IMG/VR virus record: IMGVR_UViG_3300042090_000282
Location: 1-44,710 of that record
Source of the DNA: a virus
DNA length: 44,710 bases
Reading direction: 5' to 3' (one strand)
Both the position numbers and the translations under genes were made by a program. This document shows positions 12,263 through 20,263 of this stretch, piece after piece. The notes beneath the pieces are model-generated. The model made no database searches, had not been told where the DNA came from, and saw nothing but the letters and a program-made list of their open reading frames with translations. Numbering within the stretch: position 1 is the first letter of the stretch; the number at the start of each line of letters is the position of its first letter.

Positions 12263-12501
12263 GCATGGCTATCGATATCAAGCCGAGCCACAAGGGGCTG
12301 TTCCACAAGGATGTGGGCAAGAAACCGGGCGAGAAAATCACCTCCGCAGATATCAAGAAAGGCGAGAAATCCAAAGACCCGGCAGAGCGCAAACGCGCCG
12401 TGTTTGCCGCCAATGCCCGCAAGTGGAATCATGGCGGACGGCGGCGGGGCGAAAAAGATGCGTCTCGCGCCAAAAAGTTGTACGGTAAAGCGGGTAAGTG
12501 A
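12259..12501 (+). CDS. Small basic protein after terL
   Basis: 80 residues, ATG 12259 (ATGA overlap with terL). MAIDIKPSHKGLFHKDVG, then DIKKGEKSKDPAERKRAVF and NARKWNHGGRRRGEKD form a Lys/Arg-rich pattern seen next to terL in many related phages. Function is unknown. High charge suggests nucleic-acid contact or disorder. Confidence 0.65.
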   Translation: MSMAIDIKPSHKGLFHKDVGKKPGEKITSADIKKGEKSKDPAERKRAVFAANARKWNHGGRRRGEKDASRAKKLYGKAGK

Positions 12502-12580
12502 ACCGGAGTCACGCGAGCCTCATAAACTCGAAAGGCCGTTCAACTCGGCAACCCGCTACCACATAGGAAACCAGACTCAC

Positions 12581-13006
12581 ATGAGCAAAAAGCATTCAAT
12601 GAACGGATTGGACGGCCCCAACGGCGTCGAGCATTCCCATGTTCGTCACAAGGTCTATCCGAACGGCAACCAGGGCTTTTCACAGCATATCGGGAACCTG
12701 GGTGGGGACACGGTTCCAGGGCCGGCCAAGGGCGCACCGCTCTCGTCCAAAAAAGAGCAATTGATCCAGAAGCGACATGTCGAGCCTAATGGAATGAATC
12801 CATTCAACAAGCATGAAGGGAATGAGTCTGGAGTGCTGGCCTCCGATACCATCAAGCAGCACGCGCCGGGGCGTGATTCCCCAGTGCCGGAGCATGCCGA
12901 ACGACCGGATATTTCCATCAAGGACAAAGCGGATGCCGTGGTCCATTACAGCGAAGGGCCGCTGAACGACTTCCCCTCAGATGGGGTCATGCACAGCGAA
13001 CGCTAG
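12581..13006 (+). CDS. Hydrophilic hypothetical protein
   Basis: 141 residues from ATG 12581, with GGAAA upstream; the 79-bp gap before it has no gene. It is very rich in Gly, His, Asn and Pro, with weakly repeated phrases (GPNGVEHSHVRHKVYPNG, then HVEPNGMNPFNKHEGNE), and is probably disordered. The stop overlaps the GNAT start as TAGTG. No family is recognised; a minor virion or scaffold-associated role is possible. Confidence 0.5.
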   Translation: MSKKHSMNGLDGPNGVEHSHVRHKVYPNGNQGFSQHIGNLGGDTVPGPAKGAPLSSKKEQLIQKRHVEPNGMNPFNKHEGNESGVLASDTIKQHAPGRDSPVPEHAERPDISIKDKADAVVHYSEGPLNDFPSDGVMHSER

Positions 13007-13464
13007 TGTCCGACACGGTTGGAATCCGGGCTGTCACCTTCGATGTAGGCTACGCGCTTGCCGAACCGCTGCTTGCGAGGCATCGCGACGAGGTGGCGGT
13101 TTTCAAGGATTTATCGATCCTCAAGCCCGATCTTGAACGCTACCGTGAACTGGAGGCCAAGGGCCGGTTGTTCTCGCTGATCGCTTTCCGGGGCGAAGAA
13201 ACCATCGGCTATTCAGCCAATTTTTTCCTTTCTCATTTACATTACGCCGATTTGATCTACTGCCAGAACGATGTGCTGTATTTGGTTCCCGAAATGCGAA
13301 ACTCGCGCATCGGCTTAAATTTGATCAATGCGACGGTCAAAATGGCGAAAGAGGCGGGAGCGCAGTTGATGTTGTGGCACGCCAAATACGATACGCCGCT
13401 CGATCATCTGCTGGAGCGCATGGATTACCAGATTGCCGATATCATTCGAGCCAAGAGGATCTGA
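13006..13464 (+). CDS. GNAT-family N-acetyltransferase
   Basis: 152 residues, GTG 13006. The fold is visible as LFSLIAFRGEETIGYSANFF (strands beta2-3), NDVLYLVPEMRNSRIGLNLI (strand beta4 with the acetyl-CoA pyrophosphate loop) and KMAKEAGAQLMLWHAK (helix and beta5). The loop RNSRIG replaces the usual Q/RxxGxG/A, close enough for cofactor binding. Related podoviruses carry a GNAT protein at this place between terL and portal. Substrate is unknown; modification of a host or virion protein is inferred. Confidence 0.75.
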   Translation: MSDTVGIRAVTFDVGYALAEPLLARHRDEVAVFKDLSILKPDLERYRELEAKGRLFSLIAFRGEETIGYSANFFLSHLHYADLIYCQNDVLYLVPEMRNSRIGLNLINATVKMAKEAGAQLMLWHAKYDTPLDHLLERMDYQIADIIRAKRI

Positions 13465-13838
13465 TGGGTTTTACCGCGGGATCAGCAGCGTTGTTTGGTG
13501 CGGACTTCTCCGGGGTCGCCGCCGCGGGAGCCACTGGGGCCTATGGCGGCGCGCTGGCAAGCGGAGCCGCAGGTTCCCTCTTGGGGGGCGCCGGCATTGG
13601 CTTAGGCACCTCCTTTCTCGCCAGCCGCTTGATGGGAGGACGCCGGCCGGTGATCCCGCCATCACCGCAAATGCCGGCCGATCAGGTTGATCAGTCGGTG
13701 CAAAACGCCAATGAGGCGGCAATGCGCCGCGAATCCATTGCCGGCGGCCTGCAATCAACCATCGGCACTCCCGGCGGCGGCTCAGGGCAAATGCTGAATC
13801 CGGCGAACATGGGCGGCAAGACGCTGCTGGGCCAATGA
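13464..13838 (+). CDS. Gly/Ala-rich hypothetical protein before portal
   Basis: 124 residues, ATG 13464 (TGATG overlap). Residues 1-60 are a Gly/Ala/Ser-rich hydrophobic stretch (AAAGATGAYGGALASGAAGS, then GAGIGLGTSFLASRLMGG). The rest is polar (QSVQNANEAAMRRES) and ends MGGKTLLGQ. Its stop overlaps the portal start by ATGA. Proteins of this look are found just upstream of T7-like portals. It may be a small virion or membrane-active protein. Confidence 0.55.
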   Translation: MGFTAGSAALFGADFSGVAAAGATGAYGGALASGAAGSLLGGAGIGLGTSFLASRLMGGRRPVIPPSPQMPADQVDQSVQNANEAAMRRESIAGGLQSTIGTPGGGSGQMLNPANMGGKTLLGQ

Positions 13839-15769
13839 GCAGCGGTCAGGATCTCAATCCGCTGAATGCACCGAGCGCTGGCGAGCTTCTGGGCGTCGAT
13901 CCTGGCTCGGTTACTAATTCCGCTCGCGGCAGCACCCTCTATCGGCAACGCGGAGGACCGCGCTCCGCACCGCCGCCGAAGACCCGCTATGACATGCTGC
14001 GCACGCAACTCGATATCGAGCGCGAATCGTGGCGCCCGCACATTCTCGATCTGAAGAACAATTTTCTTCCCTACCGCACACGCTATCTCGATGATGGCGG
14101 CGATCCGAATCGCGGCACCAAGAAAATGCAGTACATCATCGATAATTGCCCGGTGCTGGGAATTCGCACCCTCGCCGCCGGCCTCATGTCCTCCGTCACC
14201 AATCCGATGCGCCCCTGGATACGCATCAAGCCGAAAAAACTTGCGCTGTTGGAGCAAAAAGGCGTCCCCGAATGGTGCGAGGCCGTGACCAATGGCGTTT
14301 TGAAAGTCTTCGGTGAATCAAATTACTACGACGCCATGGAGCCGACCTATCGGGAATTGGGGACTTTCGGAACCTGCAATATCGGCGGCTATGAAGTTCC
14401 CTACGATCCGCGCTGGGGACAGCAGCCGCTGATGAACTATGTCCCCAGAACCTGGGGCGAGTATTGGATCAGCCAGGATTCGACCTACCGGGTGAATGTG
14501 TGGATGCGGGTATTCAAATGGACCGCAAGCCAAATTGTTCATCGATTTGTGGAAGATCCCTACAATATCAATTCTCCGGGGTGGAAGAATATCTCCCCGG
14601 CGACCCGCTCGCTGTGGCTCAACCGTTCTGATGAGCGGCGCATGGAAGTTTTCCAGGTGATCGAGGAAAACCGTGACCGGCTGCCGGGGTCCCCGTTTGC
14701 CAAAGACAAATACTGGCGCAGCGTGTTCTATGAGCGTGGCGGCGATCCGTTCCAGCTTCTGGAGCTTTCCGGCTATGACATATTCCCGGAACATGTTGCG
14801 CGCTGGGACTTGAATTCTGATGACGCATGGGGCCATTCGCCGGCCATGGATTGCTTGGGGGATGCGCGAAGCCTCCAGGTGCAGCAGCGGCGAAAAGCCC
14901 AGGCGATCGACAAGTCGCTCGACCCGCCCCTGATTGGCGATGCCAACTTGAAGAAAACCCGCGTCTCCATGCTCCCCGGAGATGTGACGTGGCTCGAAGG
15001 CGCGGCGGCCAATAGTTTCGGCGTCAAGCCCCTGTACGAAGTAAAACCCGACACGTCGGGAGCCTTGGAAGATATCAAGGACATGCGCGGCCGTATCGGC
15101 GGCTCACTCTACACCGACGTTTTCCAAATGCTCAAATCGATGGGCGATGAGCTTAAATCAGGAATCACCGCAACCGAAATTCAGGCGCGCGTCCAGGAGC
15201 GCATCTTGGAGATGGGGCCTGTCCTGACGCGGCTCAATAATGAACTTTATGGGAAACAAATCGATCAAGTGCTGCATATTGGCATGCGCCGATCGCGCGT
15301 TGCGTGGCAATATATGGCTGCGGGAAAGCGATTGCCGAAGGGAGTTGAGATGATTTTCCCGCCGCCGCCGCCTGCGATGCGTGGCGAGGAAACCGACATT
15401 GAGTACATTTCAATTCTGGCGCAGGCGCAGCGGCAAGATGAAATCAACGGTATTCAAAAACTCATAACCTATGTGCTGTCCACTGCGGCATCCAAACCGG
15501 ACGTACTGGATAAGATCGATTTTGACCGATCCATCGATATTGTTGCCGATCGATTGTCAGTACCTCCGGAAGTGGTCATATCAACCGACCAGGCGGATCA
15601 AGTTCGAGCTATACGCGCGAAGCAGGCGGCTCAAGACAAAGCCAAGGCCCAGGCCCTACAAACGGCGCAAGTCGGTTCGCAGGCCCTTGCCAACCTGGGA
15701 AAAACGCCGCTTGGGCAGGGGACCGCTGCTGATTCCTTGCTAGGCGCGCAGCCGCAAGGCAATGCCTGA
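13835..15769 (+). CDS. Portal (T7-like head-tail connector)
   Basis: 644 residues, ATG 13835. It matches the Head-tail_con family of podoviral portals: RYDMLRTQLDIERESWRPH and NFLPYRTRYLDDGGDPNRG at the N-terminus, then LAAGLMSSVTNPMRPWIRI, and YREFGTFGT-type segment YRELGTFGTCNIGGYE. Later come GVKPLYEVKPDTSGALEDI and the long helix SGITATEIQARVQERILEMG. The C-terminal Ala/Gln helix (KAKAQALQTAQVGSQAL) would line the barrel. It forms the dodecameric DNA channel at the capsid vertex. Full length. Confidence 0.93.
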   Translation: MSSGQDLNPLNAPSAGELLGVDPGSVTNSARGSTLYRQRGGPRSAPPPKTRYDMLRTQLDIERESWRPHILDLKNNFLPYRTRYLDDGGDPNRGTKKMQYIIDNCPVLGIRTLAAGLMSSVTNPMRPWIRIKPKKLALLEQKGVPEWCEAVTNGVLKVFGESNYYDAMEPTYRELGTFGTCNIGGYEVPYDPRWGQQPLMNYVPRTWGEYWISQDSTYRVNVWMRVFKWTASQIVHRFVEDPYNINSPGWKNISPATRSLWLNRSDERRMEVFQVIEENRDRLPGSPFAKDKYWRSVFYERGGDPFQLLELSGYDIFPEHVARWDLNSDDAWGHSPAMDCLGDARSLQVQQRRKAQAIDKSLDPPLIGDANLKKTRVSMLPGDVTWLEGAAANSFGVKPLYEVKPDTSGALEDIKDMRGRIGGSLYTDVFQMLKSMGDELKSGITATEIQARVQERILEMGPVLTRLNNELYGKQIDQVLHIGMRRSRVAWQYMAAGKRLPKGVEMIFPPPPPAMRGEETDIEYISILAQAQRQDEINGIQKLITYVLSTAASKPDVLDKIDFDRSIDIVADRLSVPPEVVISTDQADQVRAIRAKQAAQDKAKAQALQTAQVGSQALANLGKTPLGQGTAADSLLGAQPQGNA

Positions 15770-15941
15770 TGAGAAGCCGTCAAACATAATCGAGTTCGCG
15801 CCCAGAAAAGAATACGTGTGGGTACATCGCTGCGAATTTGAATCCCAGGACTTCTGCCTGCATCGCGACGGTTCGGTGCAATGCACGCATTGCAAGGAAT
15901 TCATCCACACCATCTGCTGGGGTTATCGTGGCAAAACCTAA
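15762..15941 (+). CDS. Small zinc-ribbon-like protein in the head module
   Basis: 59 residues from ATG 15762, overlapping the portal end by 8 bp and the next start by 14 bp. It contains VWVHRCEFE (Cys24), DFCLH (Cys32), VQCTHCKEF (Cys41, Cys44) and TICWGYRGK (Cys52). Two to four cysteines plus histidines suggest a zinc site. No family is recognised. The unbroken overlaps with both neighbours argue that it is real. Confidence 0.55.
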   Translation: MPDEKPSNIIEFAPRKEYVWVHRCEFESQDFCLHRDGSVQCTHCKEFIHTICWGYRGKT

Positions 15942-16308
15942 TCGGGAAAATTTCAAGGACGAAGAAACGGCGCAGGAAGCGCACCAGGCGCGATCTGATA
16001 TCGAACGGGTCAATCAGTTGCGCTCGCTGCGCGATATCTTGAAAGACGAACGGGTGAGAACTTTTCTGTATCGGATGATGGCGAAGGCGGGGATGTTCAC
16101 CGATCACTTCAGCACCAACGCTGCGATCATGGGCAGGAATTGCGGCTTTGCCGCCATGGGTCATGCAATCTATGCGGAAATCGTTGAGTCGTCCCCGGAA
16201 GCTTGGATTCTCATGCAACAGGAAGCATTACAGCGCCAAAGGGACGAGGATGCTTGGGCCTTGATTGAGGAACAGGAGCGCTCTGCGCAAGCCAGTTCTC
16301 CAGAGTGA
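15928..16308 (+). CDS. Bbp19-like phage protein
   Basis: 126 residues from GTG 15928. The core RSLRDILKDERVRTFLYRM, then KAGMFTDHFSTNAAIMGRN, FAAMGHAIYAEI and WILMQQEA is the Bbp19-like domain known from Bordetella phage BPP-1 and relatives, encoded between portal and scaffold/capsid. Its precise role in the virion is not established. The last 98 bp overlap the antisense excisionase-like gene. Confidence 0.8.
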   Translation: MAKPNRENFKDEETAQEAHQARSDIERVNQLRSLRDILKDERVRTFLYRMMAKAGMFTDHFSTNAAIMGRNCGFAAMGHAIYAEIVESSPEAWILMQQEALQRQRDEDAWALIEEQERSAQASSPE

Positions 16309-16465
16309 TTCGTTGATAATAATAGCGTTTGCCGATTTTTCTTCGTGGCGGCCCATCGCCGTTTTTGGTCCAATTATTGAGTGTGCTGGTGGTCACACCT
16401 AAAATCTTCGCCGCCTCGATTGCGGTTAGCAGTTCGAGTTGCCGATTAATTCGCGCCGTTGGCAT
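16211..16465 (-). CDS. Excisionase/AlpA-like helix-turn-helix protein, antisense in the head module
   Basis: 84 residues, ATG 16465, with GGAG about a dozen bases upstream. Residues 13-32 (LTAIEAAKILGVTTSTLNNW), followed by PPRRKIGKRYYYQRITLENW, are a textbook MerR-type winged helix (HTH_17: excisionase/AlpA). The remaining 25 residues are the overlap with the Bbp19-like gene and look unstructured. It is the only leftward gene within the late operon and has its own TATAAT box. Xis-like proteins bend DNA, and AlpA-like ones regulate transcription. No integrase is present, so regulation is more likely. Confidence 0.75.
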   Translation of the reverse strand: MPTARINRQLELLTAIEAAKILGVTTSTLNNWTKNGDGPPRRKIGKRYYYQRITLENWLAQSAPVPQSRPKHPRPFGAVMLPVA

Positions 16466-16510
16466 GGTGGCTTATTCTCCAGAATTGGCGACATTTACCG
16501 ACTTTGGCGG

Positions 16511-16516
16511 ATTATA
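16511..16516 (-). promoter_or_regulatory. Perfect -10 box for the antisense helix-turn-helix gene
   Basis: TATAAT on the minus strand, about 45 bp upstream of ATG 16465. The -35 region (TGCAAT or GTGCAA, 17-18 bp away) is poor, so a regulator or extended contact may be needed. No other gene could use it. Confidence 0.45.
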
Positions 16517-16556
16517 GGCACCACTTCGGAGAAATTGCACTATTGTTCTGGCCGCA

Positions 16557-17291
16557 ATGGCCGAACCAACCAAACCTCCTGTTGAAAATTCAAGTAAGAC
16601 GGTAGCGCCGGACCCGGCCTCTGCTCCTGCGACGAAAGTCGATCCTGCCCCTCCTGTGGACGTGAAAGCGGTTGCCGACAAGGCAATTGCTGCGCCTGTT
16701 GTTGCCGATGAGAAACCAGTTGTTGTCCCTGCCGACAAGGCCGGCGACAAGGTGGTTGCCGATAAGGCAATCGCGGACAAGGCTGCCGCGGACAAAATCG
16801 CCGCCGATAAAGTTGCCGATCCAGACGCCGTGCCTGAAAGCTACGCGCTCAAAATCGGTGAACAAGAAGTCAACCCGGCGATTGTGGCTGCCATCACGCC
16901 GATTCTTAAGCAAGCCGGCGTGAGCGCAAAAAATGCGCAAGCCCTGGCGGAAGCCTACGAACAGGCGCAGCAAGCGCTGATCCCGATGATGATCGAAGCC
17001 GATCTGGCTGCTGTCAAAGCCGACCCGGAATTGGGCGGATTGAAGTTTGTCAGAACGGAAAGACGCATCACGGATGCCTTGCGTCAATTCACGACTCAGA
17101 AAGAGCGGGATGCCTTGACGGCAATGGGGCTGGTCAACAACCCGACTCTGGTCCGCATGTTTCATCGTATCGGTGCAGCCATGGAGGAAGCACCGCAGAC
17201 CGAAGATTCATCGGGCCGAGCGGAAAAGCTACCTTCTTCCAAGAAACTTTATGGCGGCGGCGATCTCGTGAAGAACGCCCGCACCAACTAG
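16557..17291 (+). CDS. Capsid scaffolding-type protein with Ala-Asp-Lys repeats
   Basis: 244 residues from ATG 16557. Position directly before the major capsid gene, an acidic/basic helical composition and a disordered N-terminus (PAPPVDVK...) fit a scaffolding protein. Residues about 38-90 repeat ADKA(I/V/A) and ADK(I/V) motifs about ten times. The C-terminal half is helical (GVSAKNAQALAEAYEQAQQA) and ends KLPSSKKLYGGGDLVKNART, a basic capsid-contacting tail. No protease domain is present. It should chaperone procapsid assembly and then leave. Assignment is by context and composition. Confidence 0.7.
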   Translation: MAEPTKPPVENSSKTVAPDPASAPATKVDPAPPVDVKAVADKAIAAPVVADEKPVVVPADKAGDKVVADKAIADKAAADKIAADKVADPDAVPESYALKIGEQEVNPAIVAAITPILKQAGVSAKNAQALAEAYEQAQQALIPMMIEADLAAVKADPELGGLKFVRTERRITDALRQFTTQKERDALTAMGLVNNPTLVRMFHRIGAAMEEAPQTEDSSGRAEKLPSSKKLYGGGDLVKNARTN

Positions 17292-17303
17292 GAGATTTGA
17301 ACC

Positions 17304-18323
17304 ATGGCCACTGTAGGCGGCACAGTATTGACGCTGACTGACTTTGCACAGCGTCTTGATCCGGACGGCAGTGTTCCCGACATTGCCGAACTGCTGAACG
17401 AAAAGAATGAAGTCCTCTCAGACATGCTCTGGGTGGAAGGCAACCTGCCAACCGGCATGCGCACGACCCAGCGCACCGGCCTGCCGAATGTGACTTTCCG
17501 CCTCCTGAATACGGGTGTGCAGTCATCGAAGTCCACGGTCGGTCAGATCGATGACGCTTGCGCCATCCTCGAAGGCTGGTCGGTGATCGATGAAAAGCTC
17601 GGGCGTTTGAACGGCAACGTCGAAGCGCTGCGGCTCTCGGAAGCCAAGCCCTTCCTGGAGGCCATGAACCAGCAGTTCGTCTCGACGCTGTTCTACGGCA
17701 ACGTGCTGGCGAATCCCGGCACCTTCTTGGGGCTTGCGCCGCGCTACGGTGCGATCGCCAATGCGATCAATCAGCAGAACATCATTTCGATGGCGGGCAC
17801 CGGCTCGACCAACACCTCCATCTGGCTCTTGGGCTGGGGCGAGGATACGGTCTGCGGCATCTTCCCGAAGGGCACGATGGCCGGCCTTGAGCATGAGGAC
17901 TATGGCCTTCAGACGGTGCAGACGCAGGTTGCCGGCGGCGCAGTCGGCATGACTTCCGGCTACATGCGGGCATACCAGGACAGGTTCGTGTGGGAACCCG
18001 GTCTTGCTTTGAGGGATTGGCGCTACGGGGTTCGCATCGCGAACATCAACGTGCCGAACCTCGTCTCGGCGGGTGTATCGACCACCATCGATCTTGTGGC
18101 GGCCATGTCTCGCTCGCTCGACCGGCCGCCGTCCCTAAAGGGGTGCCGCCCGGTGTTCTACATGAATCGCACGATCTACAGCTTCCTGCGACTTCAGGGC
18201 CTCAGCCGGTCCAATCAGGCAGTGACCATCCAGCCTGCATTGAACCAGTTCGAGCTTGGGTTTGAGGGTGTACCGATCCGCCGGGTGGATCAGTTGCTCA
18301 ATACCGAAGCGCAGATTTCCTAG
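17304..18323 (+). CDS. Major capsid protein (BPP-1-like)
   Basis: 339 residues, with GGAG ten bases before ATG 17304. Recognisable segments are TLTDFAQRLDPDGSVPDIAE, LSDMLWVEGNLPTGMRTT, ILEGWSVIDEKLGRLNGN, FVSTLFYGNVLANPGTFLGL and LALRDWRYGVRIANINV. These match the HK97-fold capsid proteins of BPP-1-like podoviruses (BPP-1 capsid is of similar size). It has its own strong ribosome site, as expected for the most abundant protein. It is followed 12 bp later by the cement protein gene. Confidence 0.9.
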   Translation: MATVGGTVLTLTDFAQRLDPDGSVPDIAELLNEKNEVLSDMLWVEGNLPTGMRTTQRTGLPNVTFRLLNTGVQSSKSTVGQIDDACAILEGWSVIDEKLGRLNGNVEALRLSEAKPFLEAMNQQFVSTLFYGNVLANPGTFLGLAPRYGAIANAINQQNIISMAGTGSTNTSIWLLGWGEDTVCGIFPKGTMAGLEHEDYGLQTVQTQVAGGAVGMTSGYMRAYQDRFVWEPGLALRDWRYGVRIANINVPNLVSAGVSTTIDLVAAMSRSLDRPPSLKGCRPVFYMNRTIYSFLRLQGLSRSNQAVTIQPALNQFELGFEGVPIRRVDQLLNTEAQIS

Positions 18324-18335
18324 GAGCCAGCAGCC

Positions 18336-18890
18336 ATGTTCATCGACAACGAAAATTGCTTCACGACCGGCGCAAGCTCGATCATTACTCCGGGATATGT
18401 CCCCTCGCAGTTGATCCCGACTGCGATAGCGACGACCGCGCTCAACAACGTGATCGATTCCGGCCCCCTGGGCGGCCAGAATACTCAGGCGCCGATCGCG
18501 AATGCCGGCCGGGATTTCGGCATGGGCTACCCGGCGTGGCTGTATATCGTGTTCCCTGTCGCACCCACCTCCGGTGGCGGCGCGACCATCGATATCCAGT
18601 TGGTGAGTTCTGCTGCCGCTGCGCTCACTACCCCGACCGTGATGGCCGATATCACGGGCGGCGCCCAAGCCTACAATGGCGGCAAATTCAGCACGACCTC
18701 GTTCTTCAAAGTGCCGCTACCCAGGGCAGGCCCGTATGTGGCGACTTTGAACCCGAATGGCTGGCTGCGCTACATCGGGATCAACATCATCATCGCAACC
18801 GCGGTTCTGACAGGCGGCTCGATCATCGCCTTCCTGACCCGCGACGCGCAGGACAACACGCTGTATCAGGCCGGCTACACCCTGTCGTAA
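18336..18890 (+). CDS. Bbp16-type capsid cement protein
   Basis: 184 residues, with GGAG ten bases before ATG 18336. MFIDNENCFTTGASSIIT, the DFGMGYPAWLYIVF block, IDIQLVSSA and the closing YIGINIIIATAVLTGGS form a beta-sandwich pattern of the BPP-1 cement protein family, which clamps capsid subunits from outside (established for BPP-1). Adjacency to the capsid gene and an equally strong ribosome site fit high copy number. It is longer than the BPP-1 protein as I remember it. Confidence 0.8.
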   Translation: MFIDNENCFTTGASSIITPGYVPSQLIPTAIATTALNNVIDSGPLGGQNTQAPIANAGRDFGMGYPAWLYIVFPVAPTSGGGATIDIQLVSSAAAALTTPTVMADITGGAQAYNGGKFSTTSFFKVPLPRAGPYVATLNPNGWLRYIGINIIIATAVLTGGSIIAFLTRDAQDNTLYQAGYTLS

Positions 18891-19174
18891 TGGCAGAGTT
18901 CATCGCAAAGGGCGAAAAAGTTCCCGCAGCCGCTTCAAAGGAAGTGGCTGCGGAGCTTCCCGACTGGTTCATGGTTCGCGCCACACAGCGCGGCTATTGG
19001 AACTGGATGCGATATCCGGGTGATGAATTTCGGTGCCCACGCCATCTTTATGCTCCCTCATGGATGGAAATCATCCCGGACCAGGCGACCATCGAGGCAC
19101 CCGCACTGACCGACAAACGAAAAGAGGAACCGACCGATGCGAGTTCAAGCGACGAGGGACGGCTTTTACGATAA
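18890..19174 (+). CDS. Small hypothetical head-module protein
   Basis: 94 residues, ATG 18890 (TAATG overlap). It contains VRATQRGYWNWMRYPGDEF, CPRHLYAPSWMEII and an acidic Ser-rich tail (DASSSDEGR). It shares the first phrase with the following protein (VQATRDGFYDN, later G..F), so the two may contain related small domains. No function is known. The 3' end overlaps the next gene by 38 bp. Confidence 0.55.
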   Translation: MAEFIAKGEKVPAAASKEVAAELPDWFMVRATQRGYWNWMRYPGDEFRCPRHLYAPSWMEIIPDQATIEAPALTDKRKEEPTDASSSDEGRLLR

Positions 19175-19601
19175 CATCCAGCGCCCAGCCGGCGAGGTGT
19201 TCGATCTGTTGAATGGGCCGGATGGGCAGATGCCGATCCGCATGCACCCTGCGATTGAGTTGAAGGATGCCAAGGGTGAGCCAACCGGCGATTGGTCGGA
19301 GCCGGAACCCTGGTTCGATCGGGACGGTAATCCGGTTCATGCCGACTTTGCCCCTGATGGCGAAGTCATCAATGTCAAGCGCGGCCCCTTCCGTGGCGAG
19401 CGCTTCTCGGGCGGCTGGATGCGCGAAGTGCCGAAAACAACGCCACTCGGTATCTATCCGCTCGGTACGGAATTTGGCGATGCCGGTGAGCAAAAGGCGG
19501 TCCCCATCCAGCGCATCATCCGTAGCGCCGATGAACCGGCGAATCTGCCGCGCATGACCATGCCGCGCGGCCCAATCAACCGGGTCCACAGAGCCGGGTA
19601 A
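19137..19601 (+). CDS. Hypothetical head-module protein
   Basis: 154 residues, ATG 19137, with GAGGAA ten bases upstream. MRVQATRDGFYDNIQRPAGE and VFDLLNGPDGQMPIRM resemble the small beta-barrel phage proteins that read 'G.Y....R..G..F.L', found near capsid genes in related phages. The rest is Pro/Gly-rich and charged (FRGERFSGGWMREVP). The stop overlaps the next start (TAATG). Function unknown. Confidence 0.55.
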   Translation: MRVQATRDGFYDNIQRPAGEVFDLLNGPDGQMPIRMHPAIELKDAKGEPTGDWSEPEPWFDRDGNPVHADFAPDGEVINVKRGPFRGERFSGGWMREVPKTTPLGIYPLGTEFGDAGEQKAVPIQRIIRSADEPANLPRMTMPRGPINRVHRAG

Positions 19602-20263
19602 TGGGAGCGGGAGTCTTAAATTTCCTGAATGGAGTTCCGGTAGGGCACTACCGGATCGCCGTTCCCACGGGCTTGACCACCGGCCTTGCGGCCAATGCCC
19701 CCATCTTTTCGGCGCGTTGGGCTTCCGCCAACTATATCCGCGCTTTGGTCACGAAATTGTCCGTGACTGCGAACCTCGTGACTCCGTTCACGACGGCCCA
19801 GGAAATCAATGCCGCAGCCTATATTGCCCGCTCCTGGTCGGCCGATGATACGGGCGGCACGGCAATTGTATTGACTGCGCCGACCAACATGCAGAATTCG
19901 CTTGCAGATGCCGCACCTACCTGCACCATGCGCGCAGCGACCGCCGCGGCGACTACTGCGGGAACCAGGACGCTCGACTCGAATGCCATCCTGTTTGCTT
20001 CAGGATCTCAGACATTGGCCGCAGCCTCGGCTTTTCCGGAAACCGTGGCAGATACTTTCCAGGCGGTTTCGGCGGATGTGGGGTTTCCCATCAACTTCCA
20101 GAGCGGGAATTCTCCGGTCGCTGGACTCGGCACCTATTATGGGCCGGAAGGCATTGTTGCCACCATCGGCCCCACAGCCCAGGGTGCCGGCGGCACGGTG
20201 CGTTACATCATCGAAATGGAATGGCTGGAGTACAACGTCCAAAGCAATATCGGGATGATGTAA
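19601..20263 (+). CDS. Beta-rich hypothetical structural protein
   Basis: 220 residues, ATG 19601. It is Thr/Ala-rich with alternating hydrophobic strands (GHYRIAVPTGLTTGLAANAP, then YIRALVTKLSVTANLV and VRYIIEMEWLEYNVQ), which suggests a beta-sandwich virion protein. The segment AAYIARSWSADDTGGTAIVL is a pattern seen in podoviral head-decoration or tail-sheath-neighbouring proteins. Coupled on both sides by TAATG. A minor head or head-fibre protein is likely, but no family is firmly recognised. Confidence 0.55.
   Translation: MGAGVLNFLNGVPVGHYRIAVPTGLTTGLAANAPIFSARWASANYIRALVTKLSVTANLVTPFTTAQEINAAAYIARSWSADDTGGTAIVLTAPTNMQNSLADAAPTCTMRAATAAATTAGTRTLDSNAILFASGSQTLAAASAFPETVADTFQAVSADVGFPINFQSGNSPVAGLGTYYGPEGIVATIGPTAQGAGGTVRYIIEMEWLEYNVQSNIGMM

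Noticed and set aside
17304-18323. Programmed frameshift at the end of the capsid gene as in T7 gene 10
   Set aside because: No slippery heptamer or open second frame is visible at the stop, and the cement gene starts 12 bp later with its own ribosome site.
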